Part shown: piece by piece, positions 9,209-21,769 of the stretch | Layout: each line of letters opens with the position of its first letter | Position numbering within the stretch: position 1 is the first letter of the stretch | DNA from: JAJDGF01 sp031549325 | GTDB lineage: Bacteria > Bacillota > Clostridia > Christensenellales > Aristaeellaceae | Reading direction: 5' to 3' | NCBI GenBank assembly: GCA_031549325.1 | Contig: JAVBQA010000018.1 | Location: forward strand, 27,868 to 91,867 | Length of the DNA: 64,000 nt | Made by a program: the position numbers and the translations under genes | Notes under the pieces: model-generated | Database searches by the model: none | Seen by the model: only the letters and a program-made list of their open reading frames with translations | What the model was told of the DNA's origin: nothing

Positions 9209-10189
9209 TTAGCTTTGCGTCATGGTGCAGCCGCAGCGCGGGCACAGCGAGGAATTGCAGGCGCCGCAGGTGGTGCCACAATTCGAGCAGGTGCTGGTGC
9301 TGGTGTAGACGGTGCCCATCACCTGGTTGATGTTGGCCATGCAGCTGGCGCCGCTGGCGTTGACGGTGTTGCAGTTGATGGTCGTCGGGCCGGGTTTCTG
9401 CGGGAACAGAGGCAGGCTGAAGAACTCGTCGCATACATTTTCAGCAAACTCTTCGCAGGGCGGGATCTGGCAGAAGCCATAGGAGGGAATCATCACTTCC
9501 ACTTCGGCCAGGATCTTCAGCACGACGGTGACGCAGATGGTGATTTCGAACTTGCAATTCCCTATGTAATTGCCGGTGACGCAGATCGCGCTGACCAGGC
9601 TCTCCAGCGTGAAGGGCACGATGGACTCCTCGGGGATGGCGAGCAGCACGTCCTTCTGAACCGAGACCACGGCGGTACCCATCCACTCCTGGCAGCGGTC
9701 GTCCGTGAACAGCACGTCGATCGGGATGTCCACCAGGCCCTTGATGCGGGCGAACTGGGGACGGTCGCACATGCGGTCGATGGACAGGTTCCGGATGACG
9801 CCCTTGGTGTTGGCCGAACGGCAGCTCTCAAAGTTCCATTGGCCGATGGGGGTGGGCAGCGGGCAGGGGGAGTTCTCGGCATTATGTACGGCTTGCTCGT
9901 GGGTCAGCACCCCGCCACAGTTGGGGCACTCGCAGTTGCAGGTGTTGGCCACGCAGGTGCAGGTGCAGCCTCGGCCCGAGCCAATGTTCCGGCAGTTGGG
10001 ATCGGGCAGCACCGGCACGATGTTGGCCACGGTGACGACCACGTCATCCAGCTGCTCCTGCTGCAGGCAGGCGTCGTACACGTTCTTGACCTGCACGCAG
10101 ATCCTTTCGTTCAGTCCGCCGCAGATGTTGCCGGTCACCGTCCCGGGACACAGCTCAGCGTTGGCGTTCTTGTAGCTATAAAACGACAT
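9209..10189 (-). CDS. Cysteine-rich clostridial protein, possible spore coat or exosporium component
   Basis: A 326-residue protein with no signal peptide or membrane segment and more than 30 cysteines. Three regions are visible: an N-terminal part with CPGTVTGNICGG and ERICVQVKNVYDACLQQ, a CxC-rich stretch (CTCTCVANTCNCECPNCGG), and a beta-rich part (DIPIDVLF, ITICVTVVLKILAEVEV) ending in a zinc-ribbon-like tail with repeated CxxC pairs. I recall similar unnamed proteins in spore-forming Clostridia, but no function is established. A structural role in a disulfide-linked spore layer is inferred, helped by a sporulation-type promoter upstream. The ATG at 10189 is chosen because AAGGAGG lies 8 nt before it; the ATG two codons upstream is too close to it. 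Confidence 0.6.
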   Translation of the reverse strand: MSFYSYKNANAELCPGTVTGNICGGLNERICVQVKNVYDACLQQEQLDDVVVTVANIVPVLPDPNCRNIGSGRGCTCTCVANTCNCECPNCGGVLTHEQAVHNAENSPCPLPTPIGQWNFESCRSANTKGVIRNLSIDRMCDRPQFARIKGLVDIPIDVLFTDDRCQEWMGTAVVSVQKDVLLAIPEESIVPFTLESLVSAICVTGNYIGNCKFEITICVTVVLKILAEVEVMIPSYGFCQIPPCEEFAENVCDEFFSLPLFPQKPGPTTINCNTVNASGASCMANINQVMGTVYTSTSTCSNCGTTCGACNSSLCPRCGCTMTQS

Positions 10190-10214
10190 GCGCATACCTC
10201 CTTGATGTCTCCTG

Positions 10215-10261
10215 GGGCGAATTCGCCCACACTGCATGGTATGCCCGAGTGCCCAAAGCGT
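10215..10261 (-). promoter_or_regulatory. Sporulation-sigma-like promoter and palindrome before the coat-like gene
   Basis: On the minus strand AC (10260-10261), 16 bp and CATACCATG (10235-10243) resemble sigma-K elements (AC-N16-CATANNNTA). The same CATACCAT also fits a sigma-E type -10. A perfect 14-bp palindrome, GGGCGAATTCGCCC (10215-10228), lies at the expected start site. No sigma-A promoter is seen. The match is short and could be chance. Confidence 0.35.
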
Positions 10262-10379
10262 GAAAGAACCGGAGACGACGATTCCGGGCCCGCTGCATGA
10301 AGCTGGAAACAAAACGGGCGGCCCATGCGTCTAAGGGATTGTCCCCGCGAACAGGCGGGCGAAAAGGAGGAAAAACCGC

Positions 10380-10928
10380 ATGAAAAAACTGATGAGCCTC
10401 GTGCTGGCGCTGTGCCTGTTGATGGGCATTCCCGCGCTCGCGGATCAAACCGACCAGGAGGCGCACTACCTGTTCGGCTACATCATCGATGTGAGCGCCG
10501 GCGGGTTCGAGCTGATCACCGACAACGAAGTGGTCTATGGTTTCTCCAGGAACGACGCCACCCAGATCGTGTCCGACGCGGGCTTGGAAATGGACAACGC
10601 GGTGGTGGTGATGTACCAGGGCAACCTGAACGTGGACGCCCAGGCCCAGTCGGTCGTGGTTTCCGAGGTCACCGTGCTGGGCACGCTGTACGGCACCGTG
10701 TCGGACGCCACCATGAACACCATCTCGGTCACGGCTTCCACCGACGGCCAGGTGTACATCTTCCCCACCGAGGACGCCGACGTGGTGGTGGGCGAGGACG
10801 GCATTTTGGTGGGCGACGAAATCGAGGTCGCCTACAAGGGGCGGCTCAGCACCGACGCCGGTCAGGCGCAGCAGCTTGAGTACACGCACATCACCGTGTA
10901 CGGCCAGACGGAGAGCGGCCTCGAGTAA
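10380..10928 (+). CDS. Small exported protein of unknown function
   Basis: A 182-residue protein with a clear signal peptide (MKKLMSLVLALCLLMGIPALA, cleavage near residue 21). The mature part is acidic and beta-rich, with two similar halves: YLFGYIIDVSAGGFELIT followed by VVVMYQG, and LYGTVSDATMNTISVTA followed by IEVAYKG. That suggests a duplicated small beta-barrel fold, as in DUF5666-type exported proteins. There is no catalytic motif. A strong AAAAGGAGG Shine-Dalgarno precedes the ATG. It is transcribed away from the coat-like gene and ends in a strong terminator, so it appears monocistronic. I do not recognise a function. Confidence 0.75.
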   Translation: MKKLMSLVLALCLLMGIPALADQTDQEAHYLFGYIIDVSAGGFELITDNEVVYGFSRNDATQIVSDAGLEMDNAVVVMYQGNLNVDAQAQSVVVSEVTVLGTLYGTVSDATMNTISVTASTDGQVYIFPTEDADVVVGEDGILVGDEIEVAYKGRLSTDAGQAQQLEYTHITVYGQTESGLE

Positions 10929-10948
10929 CGGGGTTTGCGATGCGGTCG

Positions 10949-10980
10949 GATCCTTCGCGCTGCGAAGGATCTATTTTTTT
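10949..10980 (+). terminator. Rho-independent terminator after the exported protein gene
   Basis: A perfect 10-bp stem, GATCCTTCGC with GCGAAGGATC (3-nt loop), is followed by TATTTTTTT. It separates this gene from glycerate kinase. Confidence 0.92.
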
Positions 10981-10989
10981 GACCAACTC

Positions 10990-11019
10990 TTGCCCATACC
11001 TTTGCGAATATGTTACAAT
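10990..11019 (+). promoter_or_regulatory. Promoter of the glycerate kinase operon
   Basis: TTGCCC (10990-10995), 18 bp, TACAAT (11014-11019), 34 bp before the GTG start and just after the preceding terminator. Confidence 0.6.
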
Positions 11020-11052
11020 AAAGGTCGAATGTTCCGTTGGGGAGGGGCTATC

Positions 11053-12201
11053 GTGGCGGGGAAGAAATTCGTGTTCGCGCCCGACTCGTTCAAGGGCTCG
11101 CTGAGCGCGCAGGCGGTTTGCCACGCGCTTCGGCAGGCGGCGCTCGCGCATTTCCCGGAGGCGCAAACCGTGCTGGCTCCGGTGGCCGACGGCGGCGAAG
11201 GCACCGTCGAGGCGGTGCTGCTGGGCTCGGGGGGCGCGCGGCATGTCGCGACGGTGACCGGGCCGCTGGGGGATCCCGTCGAGGCGGTCTACGGGCTGCT
11301 GCCGGACGGCTCGGCCGTGATGGAGCTGGCCGCGTGCTCGGGGCTGCCCCAGGTGCCGGACGGCCGGCGCGACCCGCTGCTGACCAGCTCGCGCGGCACC
11401 GGGGAGCTGATCGGGAAACTGCTCGATCAGGGCGTGAAGAAGCTGCTGGTCGGCATCGGGGGCAGCGCCACGAACGACGGCGGCATGGGCATGCTGATGG
11501 CGCTGGGCGCGCGGTTTTACGACGAAGGCGGGCGTGCGGTGCGGGATCGCGGCGCCAGCCTGGAGCTGGTGCGGAGGGTCGACCTGTCCGGGCTGCACAC
11601 GGGCGTCGCGGGCGCGGACATCACCGTGATCTGCGACGTGAACAACCCGCTGCTCGGGCCGACGGGCGCGACCTATATCTACGGCCCGCAGAAGGGCGCG
11701 GACGAGGCGCGGCTGATTCGGCTGGAAGCGGGCATGGAGAACTACGCCCGGGTGTTTTCCGCCATGGGCATCGACATACAGAGCTTCTCCGGCGCGGGCG
11801 CGGCGGGCGGCGTGGGCGGCGCGCTGGGCGGCGTGCTTCGCGCCAGGCTCCGGCGCGGCATCGACGCGGTGCTGGACGCCATCGGGTTTGACGATCTGAT
11901 CGCGGGCGCGGATCTGGTGGTGACGGGCGAAGGGCGCATCGACCGCCAGTCGGTGGAGTTCTTCAAGGTGCCCGCGGGCGTGGCGGCGCGCTGCCAACCG
12001 CGGGGCATTCCGGTGGCGGCGCTGGTGGGCGGCATCGGCGAGGGCGCTGAGGCGTTTTACGGGATGGGCGGCACGGCCATCCTGTCCATTGTGGACGGGC
12101 CGATGGAGCTGAGCCGCGCCATGAGCGATGCGCCCCGGCTGATGGAACGCGCCTGTGACCGGCTGTTCCGGCTGGTGAAGATCGGCGCGGGGATGAACTG
12201 A
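11053..12201 (+). CDS. Glycerate kinase (GarK/GlxK family)
   Basis: A 382-residue kinase that phosphorylates D-glycerate, probably to 2-phosphoglycerate, feeding sugar-acid or serine-derived carbon into glycolysis. Family signatures are FAPDSFKGSLSA at the start, PVADGGEGTVEA, the glycine-rich GIGGSATNDGGMGM, CDVNNPLLGPTGA, and a C-terminal VTGEGRIDRQS. Length fits the family. A GTG at 11053 with GGAGGGG 5 nt upstream is chosen over an ATG 24 bp upstream that lacks a ribosome site. The next gene starts 1 bp after its stop, so the two are translated together. Confidence 0.93.
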   Translation: MAGKKFVFAPDSFKGSLSAQAVCHALRQAALAHFPEAQTVLAPVADGGEGTVEAVLLGSGGARHVATVTGPLGDPVEAVYGLLPDGSAVMELAACSGLPQVPDGRRDPLLTSSRGTGELIGKLLDQGVKKLLVGIGGSATNDGGMGMLMALGARFYDEGGRAVRDRGASLELVRRVDLSGLHTGVAGADITVICDVNNPLLGPTGATYIYGPQKGADEARLIRLEAGMENYARVFSAMGIDIQSFSGAGAAGGVGGALGGVLRARLRRGIDAVLDAIGFDDLIAGADLVVTGEGRIDRQSVEFFKVPAGVAARCQPRGIPVAALVGGIGEGAEAFYGMGGTAILSIVDGPMELSRAMSDAPRLMERACDRLFRLVKIGAGMN

Positions 12202-12202
12202 G

Positions 12203-12883
12203 ATGGGCGCGCGGGTGACGTATCTGAACCACTCCGGGTTCCTGGTGGAACACGGGGGAACGGCGCTGGTGTTTGACTGCATCGGTCCGTTTGACAGCCC
12301 GGCGCTGCTTCGGGCGCTGGCGGAAGCGCGCGTGATCGCGCTGGCCAGCCACTTCCATGGCGACCACTTTGACAAGCGGATTCTGGACTGGGGCTGCCCG
12401 CTGGCGCTGGGCAAGGGCATCCGGAAGGGATACGACGCCCACTATATGAAGCCGGGCGACGCGATTCGGGTGGGCGATGCGCAAGTGGAGGCGTTTGGGT
12501 CCACCGATTCGGGCGTCAGTTTCCTGGTGCGGCTGCCCGGCCTGACCGTGTTTCACGCGGGCGACCTGAACGACTGGCACTGGCGGGCCGAGTCCACCCC
12601 GGCCGAGGTCGGGCAAATGCACCGCGCGTTCACGCGCGTGCTGGACGCGCTGCCCGAGAGCGGCATCGACATCGCCATGTTCCCGGTGGATCCGCGCATG
12701 GGAGAAGGGCACGACGAGGGCGCGCGCCAGTTCATGCGGCGCTGTCATCCGCGCGTCTTCTTCCCGATGCACTTCTGGGACAGGCCGGACGCCGCGCTTC
12801 AGTTTGCGCGGGAATCGTTTCCCGGCGTCACGGTGGTGGCGCTGACAGAATCCGGACAGAGCTACGACGCGCGGGAGGTATGA
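12203..12883 (+). CDS. MBL-fold metallohydrolase
   Basis: A 226-residue metallo-beta-lactamase-fold protein related to the UlaG/YtnP-like group. The metal-binding motif is SHFHGDHFD (HxHxDH), with further ligands probably in HAGDLN and FPMHFWD. It is compact and has no signal peptide. These proteins hydrolyse phosphate esters, lactones or similar bonds, but the substrate cannot be read from sequence. Its start abuts the glycerate kinase stop and its end overlaps the VOC gene region, so the three form one operon, perhaps for uptake or repair of a sugar-acid metabolite. Confidence 0.85.
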   Translation: MGARVTYLNHSGFLVEHGGTALVFDCIGPFDSPALLRALAEARVIALASHFHGDHFDKRILDWGCPLALGKGIRKGYDAHYMKPGDAIRVGDAQVEAFGSTDSGVSFLVRLPGLTVFHAGDLNDWHWRAESTPAEVGQMHRAFTRVLDALPESGIDIAMFPVDPRMGEGHDEGARQFMRRCHPRVFFPMHFWDRPDAALQFARESFPGVTVVALTESGQSYDAREV

Positions 12884-12888
12884 TCCAA

Positions 12889-13260
12889 ATGAAGTTTCTC
12901 TTCAACCACAACAACATCAACGTGGCCGATCTGGACGCGGCGATCGCGTTTTACGGGCGGGCGCTGGGACTGTCTGTGGCGCGCAGGAGCGGCCCGGAGG
13001 ACGGCAGCTTCCTGCTGGCGTTCCTGACCGACGGCCAGAGCGCGCACCGGCTGGAGCTGACCTGGCTTCGGGATCACCCGGGCAGGTACGCGCTGGGCGA
13101 GAACGAGAGCCACCTGTGCTTCACCGTGGACGATTATCCGGCCGCCCACGCGCTGCATGAACAGATGGGCTGCATCTGCTACGAGAACGACGTGATGGGC
13201 CTGTACTTCATCGAAGACCCGGACGGCTACTGGATCGAGATCGTTCCGGCGACGAGGTGA
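12889..13260 (+). CDS. VOC-family (glyoxalase I-like) protein
   Basis: A 123-residue vicinal-oxygen-chelate protein with two beta-alpha-beta-beta-beta modules. The start resembles lactoylglutathione lyase: KFLFNHNNINVADLDAAIAF, with a metal His in HNN. The second module ends DGLYF-like as GLYFIEDPDGYWIEIVP, where Glu is the usual metal ligand. It could detoxify methylglyoxal or act on another small substrate. The ATG at 12889 lies 10 nt after GGGAGG; an ATG three codons earlier overlaps the preceding stop and is only 1 nt from the ribosome site. Confidence 0.85.
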   Translation: MKFLFNHNNINVADLDAAIAFYGRALGLSVARRSGPEDGSFLLAFLTDGQSAHRLELTWLRDHPGRYALGENESHLCFTVDDYPAAHALHEQMGCICYENDVMGLYFIEDPDGYWIEIVPATR

Positions 13261-13317
13261 GGGGGCAGGGCTCCGTCAGGGGCATTGTCCCCGAATCGAT
13301 CCCACTGGGACAGAACA

Positions 13318-13347
13318 AAAACGAACCGCTTTTTCGCGGTTCGTTTT
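13318..13347. terminator. Bidirectional terminator between the VOC gene and lacZ
   Basis: A perfect 12-bp stem, AAAACGAACCGC with GCGGTTCGTTTT (6-nt loop), ends in T-runs on both strands and lies between two convergent genes. Confidence 0.85.
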
Positions 13348-13379
13348 CGTATGGAGCGGGGCGCTCAGGGGCGGCGCGC

Positions 13380-16304
13380 TTACGCGTTCCGCCCCGGCGC
13401 CAGCGTCAGCGCGAAGATGAACTTCCGCTCGTCGAAGCGGTATTTCTCCAGCAGCCTCGGGCCGCAGCTGTTGCTGCCGATGCCCGCCTGGCGATGGTCG
13501 AGGCACAGCACGCTCATGCCGGATTCCGCAAGCTCGAAGTTGTGCGCCTTGCGCGTCAGTTCCTCCTGGGTGTAGGGCGAGGCGTTAAAGCTGAAGGGCG
13601 CGTCGGCGTAGGCGGTCAGGCGCGACCATTCGTCGCCCAGCGACACCCATTCGGTGCCCCAGTGCGCGCCGTTCTCCTGGGGTTTGATGTAGTCCTCGTG
13701 GTTCTGCCCGACCGTGGCGCTGTGCCGGCCGAGCCAGCTGCCGCGGTGCTTGTCCAGGTAGCTCTCGTTCGGGCCGTAGCCGAAGTAGTCCAGCCGGTCC
13801 ATCGCCTTGGGCAGGAACAGCCTGAGGCCAAACCGGGGCAGCTCAGGCATCTCGGCCGGGCGCTCGCACTGGAGCCGCACGGAGATCTGGCCGTCCGCGC
13901 GGATCGTGTAGCGGGCGTCAATGGTCAGCGCGCGCTGGCGATACACGGCGGCCAGCGACAGCGAGCAGCGGATTTGAACCTCTCCGTCCTCCTCGGCGGC
14001 TGTGCACGCATACACCCGGGCGATCGGCCGGTCATAGCCCGCCTTTTCCCATTCTCTGCGGATGTACATGTCGTTGTCGGTGGGCGCGCGCCAGATGTGG
14101 TATTCCTTGGGCCGCGCGCGCAGCTCGCGCCCGGCGGCGCTCAGGCCGTCGAAAGCGCCCAGCGACTGGTCAAAGCTGTAGCGGAAGTACTTGCCGGACA
14201 CCACGATGCGGGTGTTCGACGCGGCGAGTTTCAGCGCGCCCGCACGGTGCTTGAGCGGGGGGCGCACGCGGCCGTCCCGGATCAGCAGCTGGTCGAAGCC
14301 CAGCTCGTGCCCGGCGGGGGTCAGCGGCAAGTCGTGCTTCTGGCGGTAGGTCAGCTTCAGCAGCAGCTTGCCGTCCCCGGGCAGCGTCAGGGGAAGCTCG
14401 ACAGACTTGGCCTTGTGCGGCGCGATGGACGGCAGCTCGATTTTGCCGGACTGCACGGTCTCGCCGTCTTTCGTCAGCGCGTACTCGGCATACGCAAAGT
14501 CGGCGACGTCGGTGAAGTCCAGGTGGTTGCTCAGCGTGAGCACGCCCGCCTTCCACTGGGCGCGCACCGGCCGGATCACGTTTTTATACTCGGCAAACCC
14601 GCTGTGCGGCCTGCGATCCGGGTACACCAGGCCGTCCATGCAGAAATTCGCATCGTTGGGGTAGTCGCCCCAGTCGCCGCCGTAGAAGTATTTGTCCCGC
14701 CCGTCGGGCGTCCTGCCCATGTGCATGGCGTGGTCGCAGAACTCCCACACGAAGCCGCCCACCAGGCCCTTGTGTTTGTCGATCAGCGCCTGGTAGTCCT
14801 GCGCGTCGCCCGGGCCGTTTCCCATGGCGTGGATGTACTCGCACAGCACGTAGGGGCGCGTGTCCAGCGGCTTCTCGAAGTAGTCCTCGATCTCGGAAAG
14901 GCGCGGATACATGCGGCTGTAAAGGTCGATGGCGCTGGTGTCGTTGTCGCTGTCCGGGTCGGCAAAGAACATGCCCTCGTAGTGGATGAGGCGGCTGGGG
15001 TCCGTGTCCTTGGCCCAGCGCGCGGCCTTGGCGAAGTTCGGGCCGTAGCCCGATTCGTTTCCCAGCGACCAGATCAGCACCGAGGCGCAGTTCTTGTCGC
15101 GCAGCACGTTGCGCTGCACCCGGTCCAGAATCGCGGCTTCGAACATCGGATCCGCCGCGATGCGGCTGAATTTGCGCGGGACGCCGCCCTCGCCGCCGTA
15201 CAGGTCCATCACGCCGTGGCACTCGATGTCGCTCTCGGCGATCAGGTAAAACCCCAGCTCGTCGCACAGCTGCGGCATCATGGGCGCGTTTGGGTAGTGG
15301 CTGGTGCGGATGGCGTTCACGTTGTGCTGCTTCATCAGCCGCAGGTCGCGCAGCAGCTGGTCTTTGCTGATGGCGAAACCGGTTTCCGGGTCGCTGTCGT
15401 GGCGGTTCACGCCGCGAAACTTCACCGGCGCGCCGTTGAGCAGCACCACGCCGTCTTTGACGGTGATCTCGCGGATGCCCACCTTTTGCTCGATGCGCTC
15501 GTCGTCCGTCTCCAGGATCAGCGTGTACAGGCGCGGCGTTTCCGCCGTCCACAGCCGCGGCTGATCCACGGGGAAGCAGCCGTCCCGGAGCGGGAGCTCC
15601 TCGCCGTCCGGGGAGAGCAGGCGCAGCGCCACCGCCGGGGAACCGGCGAGCTCCAGCGCCACGGAAACCTGCGCTCTCTTGCCCGCGAGGCGCGTGCTCA
15701 CCGTGAAATCGCGGATGTGCGCCTCGGGCCGGGTCAGCAGGTACACGTCGCGGAAGATGCCCGACATGCGCAGCTTGTCCTGGTCCTCCAGGTAGGTGCC
15801 GAAGCCCCACTGCAGCACGCGCACCTCCAGCTCGTTCCGGCCGTTCTTCAGCAGAGGCGTGACGTCAAACTCGCTGGTCGAGTGGGACACTTGGCTGAAC
15901 CCGGCCAGCGCGCCGTTGACATACACGTAGTAATGGCTGTCCACGCCCTCGAAATTCAGGTGGTACCGCTCGCCCTCCTTCCTGGCCAGCGCGAAGCTCC
16001 GGCGGTAGCAGCCGCAGGGGTTCTCGGTGGGCGCGAAGGGCGGATCGAAGGGGATGGGATAGCGGATGTTGGTGTATTGGTGGGCGCCGTAGCCGTGCTG
16101 CTGCCAGACGGACGGCACCGGAATCGTCCGCTGGTAGCCGACGACCTCCGGCACGTCGAAGCAGCGCCCGAAATACGCGAATTCCCATTCGCCGTTCAGC
16201 GTCAGCCGGCGCGGCTGGCCGTCCCTGTGCAGCGGCAGATAGTGGCTCCTGGGCGGCAAGGTGTTCAGATGCAGGATGTCCGGACGCTCGTGTAAGTTCA
16301 TCAT
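13380..16304 (-). CDS. lacZ: GH2 beta-galactosidase (LacZ type)
   Basis: A 974-residue intracellular glycosidase with no signal peptide. The architecture is that of LacZ: a jelly-roll sugar-binding domain (RRLTLNGEWEFAYFG), an immunoglobulin-like domain, a TIM barrel, a further beta domain and the C-terminal Bgal small-chain region. The acid/base Glu is near residue 417 in LIWSLGNESGYG, and the nucleophile Glu is near 489 in VLCEYIHAMGNG. It probably cleaves terminal beta-galactosides such as lactose or milk/mucin disaccharides. The ATG pair at 16304 is preceded by AAGGAG 6 nt upstream; the more upstream in-frame ATG has none. No transporter adjoins it. Confidence 0.94.
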   Translation of the reverse strand: MMNLHERPDILHLNTLPPRSHYLPLHRDGQPRRLTLNGEWEFAYFGRCFDVPEVVGYQRTIPVPSVWQQHGYGAHQYTNIRYPIPFDPPFAPTENPCGCYRRSFALARKEGERYHLNFEGVDSHYYVYVNGALAGFSQVSHSTSEFDVTPLLKNGRNELEVRVLQWGFGTYLEDQDKLRMSGIFRDVYLLTRPEAHIRDFTVSTRLAGKRAQVSVALELAGSPAVALRLLSPDGEELPLRDGCFPVDQPRLWTAETPRLYTLILETDDERIEQKVGIREITVKDGVVLLNGAPVKFRGVNRHDSDPETGFAISKDQLLRDLRLMKQHNVNAIRTSHYPNAPMMPQLCDELGFYLIAESDIECHGVMDLYGGEGGVPRKFSRIAADPMFEAAILDRVQRNVLRDKNCASVLIWSLGNESGYGPNFAKAARWAKDTDPSRLIHYEGMFFADPDSDNDTSAIDLYSRMYPRLSEIEDYFEKPLDTRPYVLCEYIHAMGNGPGDAQDYQALIDKHKGLVGGFVWEFCDHAMHMGRTPDGRDKYFYGGDWGDYPNDANFCMDGLVYPDRRPHSGFAEYKNVIRPVRAQWKAGVLTLSNHLDFTDVADFAYAEYALTKDGETVQSGKIELPSIAPHKAKSVELPLTLPGDGKLLLKLTYRQKHDLPLTPAGHELGFDQLLIRDGRVRPPLKHRAGALKLAASNTRIVVSGKYFRYSFDQSLGAFDGLSAAGRELRARPKEYHIWRAPTDNDMYIRREWEKAGYDRPIARVYACTAAEEDGEVQIRCSLSLAAVYRQRALTIDARYTIRADGQISVRLQCERPAEMPELPRFGLRLFLPKAMDRLDYFGYGPNESYLDKHRGSWLGRHSATVGQNHEDYIKPQENGAHWGTEWVSLGDEWSRLTAYADAPFSFNASPYTQEELTRKAHNFELAESGMSVLCLDHRQAGIGSNSCGPRLLEKYRFDERKFIFALTLAPGRNA

Positions 16305-16340
16305 GGCGGTCTCCTTCATCCAGTTTTAATACACGACTAA

Positions 16341-16369
16341 AGTATACCTGCCGGCGAGGGGTTTGGCAA
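16341..16369 (-). promoter_or_regulatory. lacZ promoter
   Basis: On the minus strand, TTGCCA (16364-16369), 17 bp, TATACT (16341-16346), 37 bp upstream of the lacZ start. Confidence 0.75.
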
Positions 16370-16541
16370 CCGTGAAAAAACCGGCGGGCAGACGAATGAC
16401 CGCATCAAAAAAAGACCAAGGTCTGTTTATGAGGATGGAGATCGCGGGCGGCGGCGGGGCGGATTTTGCGATTCTGTCGAATTTAGGCGAATTTCAGCGC
16501 GGGATTCACGGTTTTTTGCTTTCTTTTCTATGAATTATCTG

Positions 16542-16547
16542 TATAAT
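16542..16547 (+). promoter_or_regulatory. -10 element before the hybrid kinase gene
   Basis: TATAAT at 16542-16547 lies 71 bp upstream of the kinase start. No clear -35 stands at 17 bp, so an activator may be needed. The rest of 16370-16541 holds only A/T tracts and a short GACC-type palindrome. Confidence 0.5.
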
Positions 16548-16618
16548 ATGTGATAACAGATGAATTTCCGCCGGTGCGCCGAAAAAGCGAGCTCGTCCCG
16601 CCCAAAGAGGTGAAAGCC

Positions 16619-20491
<3,873 letters not shown>

Positions 20492-20509
20492 GGGCGGCAA
20501 CCCGGTGGA

Positions 20510-20550
20510 AACAGACAGGCTTTGGAATAAAAGACCAAAGTCTGTTTTTT
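20510..20550 (+). terminator. Terminator after the hybrid kinase
   Basis: A bulged stem (ACAGAC and CTTTGG pairing with CCAAAG and TCTGT) is followed by TTTTTT. Confidence 0.8.
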
Positions 20551-20568
20551 ATGCCCGTGTGCGCTGTC

Positions 20569-20597
20569 TTGCGTGGGCGGGTGGGTTGTGATACAAT
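20569..20597 (+). promoter_or_regulatory. Promoter of the SGNH-like gene
   Basis: TTGCGT (20569-20574), 17 bp, TACAAT (20592-20597) with an extended TGA before the -10. Confidence 0.65.
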
Positions 20598-20643
20598 ATT
20601 CGGGTTGCCGGGTGTGCCCGAAGCTGTGATGCCGGAGGAACCT

Positions 20644-21708
20644 ATGCGAACCATACTCAAGAGAATCGCGCTGTGCCTGGTGCCGGTGCTGGCGCTGATC
20701 GCGCTGCTCCATGTGATGGGGTTTGTCGTCACGCCCTCGGCCAGCTACACGCGTCTGATGATGCACGAGCTGTATACCGAGGATCCGCCGGACGTGGCGT
20801 TTGTCGGGGCGTCCCGCTTTTATCGGGGCGTGGACGCGCAGGCGATCAGCGCGCAGATGGGCGCGCGCGTGTTCACGCTGGCCAGCTCCAGCCAGGACAT
20901 GATCGATTCCCGCTTTCTGATGGAGGAGATGGACGATGGGCACGCGCCCCGGCTGGTCTTTCTGGACGTCGGCGGCAACCGGCTGTACGCAGACGACGAG
21001 ATCCGCTCCAGCCAGATCCTGATCGACTACTTCCGGCCATCGCTCAACAAGCTGCGTTACTTTGTCAGCGCGTTTGGCCCGGCGGACTATCTCGTCGGGC
21101 TGTTTCCGGGGCTGCGCTACACCAGCAGGGAGGAGCCGTTTTTTTCGGCGGAGAACCTGCGGAACGTGCGCAGAAAGCTCAGGCCCGAATACCGCGCATA
21201 TCTGCCGACCGCCGGAAACAACGGCGGCGAGTGGTATGTGGGCGACGGGTTCGTGTATGACGACACCAAGCTTCTGGGCCGAACCGACGACTTTGAGATC
21301 GACCAGAGCTGGGGCCCGGGCGGTTTTGACGAGCGGCAGCTCGGCTACGCGCGCGAGATCGCCGCGCGGTGCGCGCAGAACGGCACGCGGCTGGTGCTGC
21401 TGAACATGCCGGTGCCGCTGGTGTCGCTGCGCGCGGCCGTGCAGTATGACGCCGCCGCCGTGCAGTTGCGCGAGCTCGCAGCGGCGCTGAACGCCGGGTA
21501 TGTGGACCTGAACCTGATTCGGGCGGAGGCGTTCCCGCGCGACGACGCGCTGTTCGCCGATGGGGTGCACCTCAACGGCGCGGGCGCCGGGCGGCTCGCG
21601 CCGGTGCTCGCCCGGCTCGCCGAGGACTGCCTTTCGGGCGAGGTTTCCGCGCCCGACGGGCTGCTGTATCCGTCCTATCCGGCGATGATGGCGGCGCTTG
21701 GGCCGTAG
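20644..21708 (+). CDS. Membrane-anchored SGNH/GDSL-type protein
   Basis: A 354-residue protein with one N-terminal membrane segment (IALCLVPVLALIALLHVMGF, about 8-28) and the rest outside the cell. Block I of an SGNH fold appears as VAFVGASRFYRG, with Ser as candidate nucleophile. The C-terminal block V is FADGVHLNGAG, giving the Asp-His pair. The fold and topology recall DltD/AlgX-like enzymes that move acyl groups on envelope polymers, but blocks II and III are not clear. GGAGG lies 5 nt before the ATG. It sits alone between two hybrid kinases; a functional link is possible but unproven. Confidence 0.65.
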   Translation: MRTILKRIALCLVPVLALIALLHVMGFVVTPSASYTRLMMHELYTEDPPDVAFVGASRFYRGVDAQAISAQMGARVFTLASSSQDMIDSRFLMEEMDDGHAPRLVFLDVGGNRLYADDEIRSSQILIDYFRPSLNKLRYFVSAFGPADYLVGLFPGLRYTSREEPFFSAENLRNVRRKLRPEYRAYLPTAGNNGGEWYVGDGFVYDDTKLLGRTDDFEIDQSWGPGGFDERQLGYAREIAARCAQNGTRLVLLNMPVPLVSLRAAVQYDAAAVQLRELAAALNAGYVDLNLIRAEAFPRDDALFADGVHLNGAGAGRLAPVLARLAEDCLSGEVSAPDGLLYPSYPAMMAALGP

Positions 21709-21726
21709 CGCGGCGCACAAAAACAG

Positions 21727-21757
21727 GCCGGGGCTCCAGCGGGGAGCTCCGGCTTTT
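21727..21757 (+). terminator. Terminator between the SGNH-like gene and the second hybrid kinase
   Basis: An 11-bp stem with one G-U pair (21727-21737 with 21743-21753) is followed by TTTT on the plus strand. It lies between convergent genes. Confidence 0.8.
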
Positions 21758-21769
21758 GTGTGCCTGCGG

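Noticed and set aside
13257..16295. 1012-codon plus-strand frame opposite lacZ
   Set aside because: Antisense shadow of a complete GH2 enzyme; composition is typical of reverse-complement GC-rich codons.
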